Positions 44,801-51,221 of a DNA stretch of 64,000 bases are shown here, piece after piece. The stretch spans positions 496,001 through 560,000 of the forward strand of contig NZ_JAQNDK010000003.1 in the NCBI RefSeq assembly GCF_028368935.1, in the 5' to 3' direction. Source of the stretch: Sorangium aterium. GTDB lineage: Bacteria; Myxococcota_A; Polyangia; Polyangiales; Polyangiaceae. Under the pieces are notes generated by a model. That model made no database searches and was not told the origin of the DNA. It was given only the letters and a program-made list of their open reading frames with translations. The first letter of the stretch is position 1. Each line of letters opens with the position of its first letter. Both the position numbers and the translations under genes were made by a program.

Positions 44801-45964
44801 AGGCGTCGACCGGGCGACGGTCAGCGCCGCCCGCGCGGCGCGGGCCACCTCGTCGCCCCGCGAGCGCTCCACCCCGAGCGCCGCGACGAGCCTCCCGTCG
44901 GGGAGCGGCTCGAACCGCGGATCGTCGCCGAGGGCCTCGCGGAGCGCGGCGTCCACCTCGGGGCGGAGCGGCCCGGCGCCCAGCTCGAAGAGCGCGCAGG
45001 CGATCACGCGCCGCTCGCCGTTGGCGAGCCGCACCTGCGGCCGCTCGTCGCCCGGCCCGGCGGGCCCCGGCATGAGCTCCTGCGCGGCCGCGCGCCGGAC
45101 GATCGAGGCGGACCTGTCGGTCGCGGGAGGATCGTTGTTCAGCTCCCCGACCCGCGCGAGCGCCCGCGCCAGCTCGCCGCCGTTCTCGTACCGCTGCTCG
45201 CGATCGCGGGCGATGGCGCGCGCGAGCACCTCGTCGAGGGCCTCGGGCACGTCGAAGCGGATCTGCTGCGCGCGCGGGGGATCCTCGATCGCGAGGCGGC
45301 TGAGCAGGGCGATCGCGTTCTCGGTCTCGAACACGTTCCTGCCCGTGACGAGGCGGAACAGGACGGCGCCCAGCGAGTACACGTCGGCCCGCGCGTCGAC
45401 CGCCTCGCCGCGCGCCTGCTCGGGCGCCATGAAGTGCGGGGTGCCGATGATCGTGCCGCGCTCGGTGGGGCAGTCGTCCGGGACCGCGAGCTTCACGACG
45501 CCGAAGTCGATCAGCTTGATCGCGGTGCCCTTGCCGCGGACGAGGAAGATGTTGGAGAGCTTGAGGTCGCGGTGGACGACGCCGCGGGCGTGGATGGCGG
45601 CCATCGCGGCGGCGCTGCGCCGGACGACCTCCACCGAGTCGCGCATGCCGAGCGGCGCGCGCCGCTGGCGCTGCCCGAGATCCTCGCCGTCCAGCCACTC
45701 CATCGCGAAGAAGAGGCGCCCGTCGAGGCAGGTGCCGTGAGCGATGTACTGGACGATGTTGGGGTGCCGCAGATCGGCGAGGATCGCGATCTCGCGCGCG
45801 AAGCGGGCGCGCTCCTGGGGCGACGCGGCGGCGCGCAGGACCTTGAGCGCGACCGGGGCGCCGGTGGTCTGATCCGTGCCCTTGAAAATATCACCCATGC
45901 CGCCGCTTCGGCTGCGGGCTTCGATCATGAAGCGGTCGGTCGGGTCGGTGGACTCCGGGAGCAC
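41840..45964 (-). CDS. Ser/Thr protein kinase fused to cyclase-like, AAA ATPase and TPR regions
   Basis: The 1,374-aa regulator (GTG 45964) begins with a eukaryote-type kinase domain: glycine loop SGGMG at 20-24, Lys41 in VALKVL, HRDLKLSN at 131-138, DFG at 153-155 and MAPEQ. About residues 310-450 form a degenerate class III cyclase-like region (RVIACALFELGAG...RASVAIGHAVRGRASLAGEALERAAQQL). An AAA_16 module has Walker A GPAGIGKS at about 498 and Walker B ILVIEDMHWAD. The C-terminal half is a TPR-like solenoid. It probably senses a signal through the TPR part and phosphorylates targets. It is followed by the OmpH gene and is near a PP2C phosphatase. Confidence 0.88.
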   Translation of the reverse strand: MLPESTDPTDRFMIEARSRSGGMGDIFKGTDQTTGAPVALKVLRAAASPQERARFAREIAILADLRHPNIVQYIAHGTCLDGRLFFAMEWLDGEDLGQRQRRAPLGMRDSVEVVRRSAAAMAAIHARGVVHRDLKLSNIFLVRGKGTAIKLIDFGVVKLAVPDDCPTERGTIIGTPHFMAPEQARGEAVDARADVYSLGAVLFRLVTGRNVFETENAIALLSRLAIEDPPRAQQIRFDVPEALDEVLARAIARDREQRYENGGELARALARVGELNNDPPATDRSASIVRRAAAQELMPGPAGPGDERPQVRLANGERRVIACALFELGAGPLRPEVDAALREALGDDPRFEPLPDGRLVAALGVERSRGDEVARAARAALTVARSTPGARASVAIGHAVRGRASLAGEALERAAQQLEYATPGAVRIDARATAALEGRFVVQEDARGGVLVHEDAAGFDARKLAGLSTATLGREHELARLQGIFQQLAEDGAPRAALVTGPAGIGKSGVRAELIQHLETAPHAPIILLCRGDAMSQGAGITGLGRALRSLMGVRDCERLEDQVQKVSAHVAMRLARPLRFLAGFIGELAGVPFPDEDNEPLRAARESPQLMESRTRMAVEAFFRSKSEATPQILVIEDMHWADSTTVQLVDWLLGCADLRFGVFGFARPELSARFPSLWEHRDVTRVTLPPLSPQAADRLVADALPQADPATRGAIVQRAGGYGLFLEELIRSAAEGRDAVPLSVQALVQVRVDRMSSGVRGALRAASVFGQVFWTAGVAALLERAVGAELAELEAGEMIARQLEPRVPGQVQWTFRQAVVRDAAYASILEEDRAALHIAAAAWLESAGVDPGLIARHAEAGGDKARAALLYARATRDTAASGAELDEALDLATRGLACGAEGTTRAALLVRRGEILELLGRLDEALDAAEQASRLALPGSDLWGEAQVVAATCMIETGRSAEGDARAASALSPQFAAALSPAIRAKLLASRVRALAALGRPAEALRAAQAAMEAARGSGSTDALLHAREAHLAALMHAGDLAAAASLGASLVADADVAGDAVIAAKARLSAGSALNQLGLFEEAQALLERALLDARSRKLRAIEGFALHNLGMSHARLGSIEEGVALERQASEIADACQISRLRFAGRLYEALFLVWRGAPGDHATAHAVARWLCEEAAHRAAALQAMASFAMARVQLARRELRAAVDAAREASRHLAGGPIEEWSDAIRVTLVEALLAIGEEREANAALDAAFSALAARVEALRDPRQRDAFLRGNDDVGRLIALAQERLGRSLPSTQRPPHAADASAQRAAGAPSRSKVTKTAGASGRKERAEAPSNDPAAHRSASPAQSKDAHAEGAAAAAHEKGAPRS

Positions 45965-46198
45965 CGTCCGGATAGGCTACGCGAATCTCGCGTCTTCATG
46001 CCAGCGAGAAGGCGTTCTGCGCGGCGCGGAGCGCCGGCGGGCGACCTGGGCCGAAGCCCGAATCGCGCGCCATCGTCGTGCTGCTCCGCAGCGTGGCGCC
46101 TCCATGGGCGGCGCGAGCAAGCCACGGCGCTCGAAAATTCCAGCCAGCATCCGCGCCGTCCGCACCATCCTCCTGCCCGCGCGCGCCCCTCCGTGCGC

Positions 46199-47206
46199 TC
46201 AGAACCCCGCGAGGAGCCCGGCGCCGATGGAGGCGCTCGGACGCGGAGGTCTCAGCGCGCCGGCGATCGGGTGGTCGAGGAGCCCGAAGGAGACGAGGAC
46301 CTCGGCGTGCGAATAGAACGAGAGCGCGTCGTTGAGCGCGAGCTCGATCCCGCCGCGGAGCCCGAGCCCCATGAACAGCAGAGACACGTCGGTGGCGGGG
46401 GCGGACCGATCGCCGACGTGCGCCACGCCCATCTCGACGAGAGCGCATGTGACGAGCAGGTCGGCCGTGTGAAGGCACGGAGCGAACGCCCCGCTCGCGT
46501 GCGTGCGCAGGTACGGCGATCTCACGCTCGTGCTCCCGCCGGGGCTCGGGGTGTACGGACTCGACACCTCGCCGTTTCCGCGCGCGCTTGGCTTCGAGAC
46601 GGCGAACGTGCCCCGGCTCTCCAGCGAGAAGGACAGGCTCTGTGACCAGCGAACCCTGAAGAGCAAGGAGGCGCCGCCGAACAGCCCCTCGGGCACCCCG
46701 AGCCCCGCTATCGCGCCCGTGCCGACCCGCGCCGAACTCCATGGCTCGCCGGGCCCGCCCGCAGGCTCCGGGCGCGCCGGCGCGCTCTCTGGGCGAGGCG
46801 GCGCGGCGGGCGCTCGTTCGTCGCTCGCGAACGGCGTCAGCGCGAAGGAGATCGCGAGCGCGACGGTGTTGGTGAGCTGCTCGCAGGCGCCGTCTCCGTG
46901 CGAGAGGTCGAAGCCCCGGCCGGAGACCCGCCCGTCGGCGTTCCGGTAGGTGGTCGTCGCGACGACGTGGGCGCCGTGAGGCCTGATCGCGACGTCGACC
47001 TCCTCGGTCGCGTCCTCGCGGAAAGGATCGTACCCGACGCGCAGCCGGATCCGCTCGCGCAGCGCGCGCTCTCCAGGGCACGAGGCCGCTTGCGCACCCT
47101 CGCTGTAGCGCAGCCGCAGCGCGCGGCGCGCCGGCTCTGCCGCGAGCGAGGGCGCGCTGAGCAGCAGAGAGGCGAAGGCGATCATGCAGAGAAACGAGCG
47201 TGCCAT
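46199..47206 (-). CDS. Outer-membrane-like beta-barrel protein with signal peptide
   Basis: ATG at 47206 is preferred over an upstream Met at 47275, since it starts a normal signal peptide (MARSFLCMIAFASLLLSAPSLAAEP), giving 335 aa. The N-terminal third has a small domain (CPGERALRERIRLRVGYDPF..VDVAIRP). After a Pro-rich linker the rest is amphipathic beta strands with many Gly/Ser turns, ending in Phe (GAGLLAGF), typical of an outer-membrane protein. It lies upstream of the kinase on the same strand, with 234 bases between. Function unknown. Confidence 0.7.
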   Translation of the reverse strand: MARSFLCMIAFASLLLSAPSLAAEPARRALRLRYSEGAQAASCPGERALRERIRLRVGYDPFREDATEEVDVAIRPHGAHVVATTTYRNADGRVSGRGFDLSHGDGACEQLTNTVALAISFALTPFASDERAPAAPPRPESAPARPEPAGGPGEPWSSARVGTGAIAGLGVPEGLFGGASLLFRVRWSQSLSFSLESRGTFAVSKPSARGNGEVSSPYTPSPGGSTSVRSPYLRTHASGAFAPCLHTADLLVTCALVEMGVAHVGDRSAPATDVSLLFMGLGLRGGIELALNDALSFYSHAEVLVSFGLLDHPIAGALRPPRPSASIGAGLLAGF

Positions 47207-47615
47207 ATCCCCGATCAGCGGCTCCGATAGACGAGCCATTCGTGGCCGCCATGAAGCCCTCTCGAGCCAAAGCACGTCAAGAGCTCACGTCGCTTCTCTT
47301 TGCGAGCCCGGCAAGCATCAATCGAAGTGATAATCGAAGCCCGTGAATTGTAATGGCCGCGAAATCGCGATGATGCGCGAGCGGGATCCGAATCCGTGAC
47401 GAGAGTGATCACTCGCCCGTATACACGTGGGCAGCCGACCCGCGCGGAGCATGAGGAGCCGTCGGGACTGGTGGCAATGCAGACACGCTGTCTGCAGTGG
47501 CCTGCGCGCGGCGGGCGTGCTCCGCCCGCCGCGCGGACCTCTCGGTCAGCGCCGCGCGCGGTCGAGCTCGTTGGAGGGGGAGGGAGGGGACGAGGGGGAA
47601 GCGGCCGGCGAGCGG
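47207..47615. other. Intergenic region with tandem hairpins
   Basis: These 409 bases follow the PP2C stop and precede the outer-membrane-like gene on the minus strand. They hold two perfect hairpins (47478-47496 and 47505-47535). The part at 47290-47410 is more AT-rich than the rest and could contain the promoter of the downstream gene, but I could not fix boxes. Confidence 0.5.
47478..47535 (-). terminator. Two tandem hairpins downstream of the PP2C gene
   Basis: In the order met by RNA polymerase from the PP2C gene, first comes a perfect 13-bp GC stem (47505-47517 pairing with 47523-47535, five-base loop). A perfect 8-bp stem follows (TGCAGACA 47478-47485, loop CGC, TGTCTGCA 47489-47496). 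The first begins about 80 bases after the stop codon. No U-tract follows. Confidence 0.55.
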
Positions 47616-48953
47616 TCAGCCTGCGCTGGCGCCGGCGCTGGCGCCGGCGCGCGAGGCGAGCCGCGCGAGGTCCTTGGGGTCGCTGACGCGGACGAGGATG
47701 ACGGTGATGTTGTCCCGCCCGCCGCCCGCGTTCGCCTTCTCGATGAGCGCCTGCGACGCCTTCTCGGGATCGGGCTCGGCGAGCAGGATGTCGCGGATCG
47801 CCTCGTGGCTCGTCATCTTCGAGAGGCCGTCGGAGCAGAGGAGGTAGACGTCGCCGGGGTGGGGCCGGGCGATGATCAGATCGACCTTGACTGCGGGGGA
47901 GATTCCGATCGCCCGGCTCAGGTGGTTCGCCATCGGCCCGGTGATCCCCGCGGCGCCCATCGTGTGATCGGTGGTGAGCTGCGTCAGCTCGTTGTCGCGC
48001 AGGCGATAACAGCGGCTGTCGCCCACGTGGCCGATGTAGAGGCGCTGCTTGTTGGGCGAGAACCGCGCGCTGACGAGGGTCGTGCCCATGCCCGTGAGGC
48101 TCCGCTCGGCGTGGGCCCGCTCGTAGATCGCCTGGTTCGCTTGCTGGATCGCGACCGCGAGCTCGCTGCCGCGACGCGGGACGTCGGGGTAGGGGCTCTC
48201 CTCGTCGCTCTCCACGAACGACTGATCTTTGAACGCGCGCGCGATCGTGTCGACCGCGAGGCGGCTGGCGACGTCGCCGCCCGCGTGGCCACCCATGCCG
48301 TCCGCCACGGCGAACAGGTAGTGCTCGTCCAGGCAGAGGTAGCAGTCCTCGTTCTTCTTGCGCTTCTGGCCTGGATCCGTCTGTCCGACGGCGCTGATGA
48401 GCAGCAGCGGCGACGAGCTGGTCGGCTCGTCGACGGCCGCCTCGTCGTCGTAGATGATGGGGACGGCGGACGGCTCCTCGCGCTCGTGCCCGTCGTCATC
48501 ATCGTCGTCGTCGTCATCGTCGCCGCCGTAGGACGGGATGCTCGCGCGCTTGATCGTGCTCTGCAGCACCTCCGGCGGCGCCAGCGTGATCAGCGTGAGG
48601 TCATCGTCATCGTCGTCGAACGCGTCATCGTCGTCGTCGCGGCGCGATGAGCCGTTCGATCGCTTCCAGTCGGCGCTCGAGATCCGCTCGGCGCGGCCGT
48701 GACTTCCGGTGGTCTTCGCGTGGGCGCTCTCGCTCGCGGGCGTGCCGCCCCGCAACCCTGCTGCGCCTGTCCTCGTCGTTGAATCTTCGAGTTCTCCCTC
48801 CCCCTCGTCGAGGGCTTGAGCTCCTGGGCCCCCCTGCGTCAGCGTCGTCGCCGCGCGAGGCCGGGCCCGGTCGCCGTTGTTCGAGCGAAAATACCAATAG
48901 ATCAGCCCAAGAAGGGCGATTCCCATGACAAGGGCGGCTGCGAGATCGGCCAT
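47616..48953 (-). CDS. Membrane-anchored PP2C-type Ser/Thr phosphatase
   Basis: This is a metal-dependent phosphatase expected to reverse Ser/Thr kinase phosphorylation. The 445-aa protein (ATG 48953) starts with one membrane helix (residues 5-22), then about 160 disordered residues with two poly-Asp runs. The PP2C domain follows, with the metal ligands in KNEDCYLCLDEHYLFAVADGMGGHAGG, GHVGDSRCYRL, LLCSDGLSKM and GGRDNITVILV. It ends with an Ala/Gly/Ser tail. The kinase gene 1.6 kb away is a natural partner. The catalytic domain would face the cytoplasm. Confidence 0.9.
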   Translation of the reverse strand: MADLAAALVMGIALLGLIYWYFRSNNGDRARPRAATTLTQGGPGAQALDEGEGELEDSTTRTGAAGLRGGTPASESAHAKTTGSHGRAERISSADWKRSNGSSRRDDDDDAFDDDDDDLTLITLAPPEVLQSTIKRASIPSYGGDDDDDDDDDDGHEREEPSAVPIIYDDEAAVDEPTSSSPLLLISAVGQTDPGQKRKKNEDCYLCLDEHYLFAVADGMGGHAGGDVASRLAVDTIARAFKDQSFVESDEESPYPDVPRRGSELAVAIQQANQAIYERAHAERSLTGMGTTLVSARFSPNKQRLYIGHVGDSRCYRLRDNELTQLTTDHTMGAAGITGPMANHLSRAIGISPAVKVDLIIARPHPGDVYLLCSDGLSKMTSHEAIRDILLAEPDPEKASQALIEKANAGGGRDNITVILVRVSDPKDLARLASRAGASAGASAG

Positions 48954-49400
48954 GTCCCGGCGACCAACGTAGCAAAGGCGCGCCGCGTCTCCGAGATCAA
49001 CGTGCAGGGGGACGGACGACGGCGATCGATCCCGGTCGGCCTTGACCTGCGGAGCCCGCGCCGCAGGGGCGCACCTTGGGCACCACCCGGCGCAGGGGAG
49101 CGCCATCTCACCCCGCCGCAGGGCTCGCCACCCCGTGACGGGCGGCCGCTGCAGAGCGCCTCGCCAGGAGGAGGCCGCGCCTGGCGGGTTGCGCGCGCTC
49201 ACCCCCGGGCAGGCCGTGCGGCCGTGCTGCGCTGCGGCAGGTGCAGGCGAGAAACGAGGGCCGTCGCAGCGGCGTATGCCGCTCGTTCGCCAGGAGGACC
49301 GCTGCGAGCGCCGCGCGCTCGGCGCGCGTCCGCCGCAAACGAACCCGCGGAGAGGAGCGGGTTGCCAGTGCTCCAGGTGCTGACTAGTCTCCGCGCCCGC
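48954..49400. other. Divergent intergenic region
   Basis: These 447 bases lie between the PP2C gene and the plus-strand lipoprotein gene. I find no gene. A weak promoter may lie at 49362-49390 for the plus-strand gene. The rest is ordinary GC-rich sequence. Confidence 0.5.
49362..49390 (+). promoter_or_regulatory. Possible promoter of the propeller lipoprotein operon
   Basis: TTGCCA (49362-49367), a 17-bp spacer and TAGTCT (49385-49390) precede ATG 49401. If used, the transcript would have almost no leader, and no Shine-Dalgarno sequence is visible before that ATG. The -10 matches only half the consensus. Confidence 0.25.
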
Positions 49401-51221
49401 ATGAAGCTCGCCCGCACACTTCTCCAGACACCTCGCATCGTTGGCGTGGGCCTCGCGGCCTCGATCGTGGGCGGGCTCGGGGGCGCGGGCTGCTTCGTCG
49501 AGGGCGAGGGGCTGCCGCCGCCGGTCGAGGGGCTCTACTACCCGACGGGCCTGGCGGTGTCTCCCGGCGGACGGGTCCTCTACGTCGCGAACTCGGACTT
49601 CGATCTCCAGTTCAACGGCGGCACGGTCCAGGCGCTGGATCTCCAGCGGCTGCGCAAGCGGGCGCTCACGCTCCAGTCGGGGCTCGCTCCCGGCGGGCAG
49701 GACGCCAGCGGCGGCGTGCGCGGTGCGTGCGATGCGGTGGGGCTGAAGACAAACGCCGCGTCGTCGCTCTACCCGGGGCCGTGCGGGCCGCTCAACCTCT
49801 CCGCCCTCGATGGCGACGAGGAGGTCGTCCGGAGCTCGGCCGTGATCGGCGCGTTCGCGTCCAACCTCCTCCTCGTGCACAGGCCGCCCAGCGGCGAGGC
49901 CGCCGACCCCGGCGCGGAGCCGCAGGCGCGCCTGTTCGTGCCCGTGCGCGGCGACCCCTCGGTGACCTTCTTCGACGTCGCCGACGATCGGTTCGACGAC
50001 GCCGGCGCGCAGCGTTGCCAGGGCGAGGCCTGCTTTCGGCTGGACTGCGGCGCGAGCGCGGCGGGCGGGCGCTGCGGCAGAGATCACCGCATCGGGGAAG
50101 ACCCCGGCCAGGAGCTCATCCGGCGCAAGCTGCCGCTGGAGCCGTTCGGGATCGCCGCCGGCTCGGACGGGACGAGCATCGTCGTCTCGCACCAGACGGA
50201 GAACGCCGTGAGCGTCATCGTGAACCGCTGGGAAGCGAGCGAGAGGCCGCAGCTGGCGTACGTCCTCACCGACCTCGGCCTCGGACCGACGGAGCTCGCG
50301 GCCGTGCCGCGCCCGAGCGTGCTCGGCGAGCTGGAGAAGAAAGGGTGGGGGATCGACTACCAGCCCGCGTTCGCGGTCACGTACATCGCGTCGTCGCAGC
50401 TCGGCCTGCTCCGCTATCAGGACGGCGCTTCAGGCGCGGCGCCGCGCCTGAACGAGTCGACCCCGACGCCGATCACCGCGCTCGCGCGGGGGACCGACTC
50501 CCGCGGGGTCGCGTTCGACGCGAGCGAGCGGCAGGCGTGCGAGGCGGCGTGCGGGGCGGCGAGCGCGGCGTGCGAGGCGGGCTGCGCGCCGGCCTGCGAG
50601 GCGGATGGCGCCCCGGAGGCGTGCGAGGCGATGTGCAAGGCGGACTGCACGGGCACTGCCGTCGAGTGCCTCGAGCGGTGCGTGGAGATCCCGATCCCTG
50701 TGTACGTGGCGCATCGCGGCCCGAACTCGCTGCTCATCGGCGAGCTGACGACGACGCTGGTCAAGAAGGGCTCGGTCGTCGACGCGGAGGGGCAGGCCTC
50801 GGCGTACGACACGATCGCGTTCCACGACGCCGCCCCGCTCGGGGCCTACCCGTCCCGGATCGAGATCGGCGAGGTGATCGACCTGGAAGGCGTGCCTCGC
50901 CGCAGGGTCTTCGCGCTCGCGTTCGACGCGGGGCTCGCGTTCTCCTACGACCCGGCAGCGCGCCGCGTCGACGCCGTCATCAAGACCGGGCGCGGGCCGC
51001 AGGCGCTCGCGTTCGACACGGGTTCCGCGTGCGGCGACGAGAAGGAGCGCTGCGACCGCGAGCAGGGCAGCGCCGGCCGCGACACCTATTCCCTCATGTA
51101 CATCGCGCATTTCACCGACTCGTACCTCGGCGTTGTCGACCTCGACATGCGCAAGGCGAGCACGTTCGGAACGATGATCCTCACGGTGGGCACGCCCGTC
51201 CCGCCCCGGGAGTCCCAATGA
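49401..51221 (+). CDS. Beta-propeller-like lipoprotein 1 (YncE-type)
   Basis: ATG at 49401 gives 606 aa with a lipoprotein signal (IVGGLGGAGCFVEGEG). The mature part contains repeats of the YncE/lactonase propeller type (EGLYYPTGLAVSPGGRVLYVANSDFD..., EPFGIAAGSDGTSIVVSHQTENAVSVI..., ...DTYSLMYIAHFTDSYLGVVDLD). A Cys-rich insertion sits near residue 380 (CEAACGAASAACEAGCAPAC). It is probably displayed on the outer membrane. It overlaps the next gene by ATGA, so the pair is co-translated and likely forms one complex. Ligand unknown. Confidence 0.8.
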   Translation: MKLARTLLQTPRIVGVGLAASIVGGLGGAGCFVEGEGLPPPVEGLYYPTGLAVSPGGRVLYVANSDFDLQFNGGTVQALDLQRLRKRALTLQSGLAPGGQDASGGVRGACDAVGLKTNAASSLYPGPCGPLNLSALDGDEEVVRSSAVIGAFASNLLLVHRPPSGEAADPGAEPQARLFVPVRGDPSVTFFDVADDRFDDAGAQRCQGEACFRLDCGASAAGGRCGRDHRIGEDPGQELIRRKLPLEPFGIAAGSDGTSIVVSHQTENAVSVIVNRWEASERPQLAYVLTDLGLGPTELAAVPRPSVLGELEKKGWGIDYQPAFAVTYIASSQLGLLRYQDGASGAAPRLNESTPTPITALARGTDSRGVAFDASERQACEAACGAASAACEAGCAPACEADGAPEACEAMCKADCTGTAVECLERCVEIPIPVYVAHRGPNSLLIGELTTTLVKKGSVVDAEGQASAYDTIAFHDAAPLGAYPSRIEIGEVIDLEGVPRRRVFALAFDAGLAFSYDPAARRVDAVIKTGRGPQALAFDTGSACGDEKERCDREQGSAGRDTYSLMYIAHFTDSYLGVVDLDMRKASTFGTMILTVGTPVPPRESQ

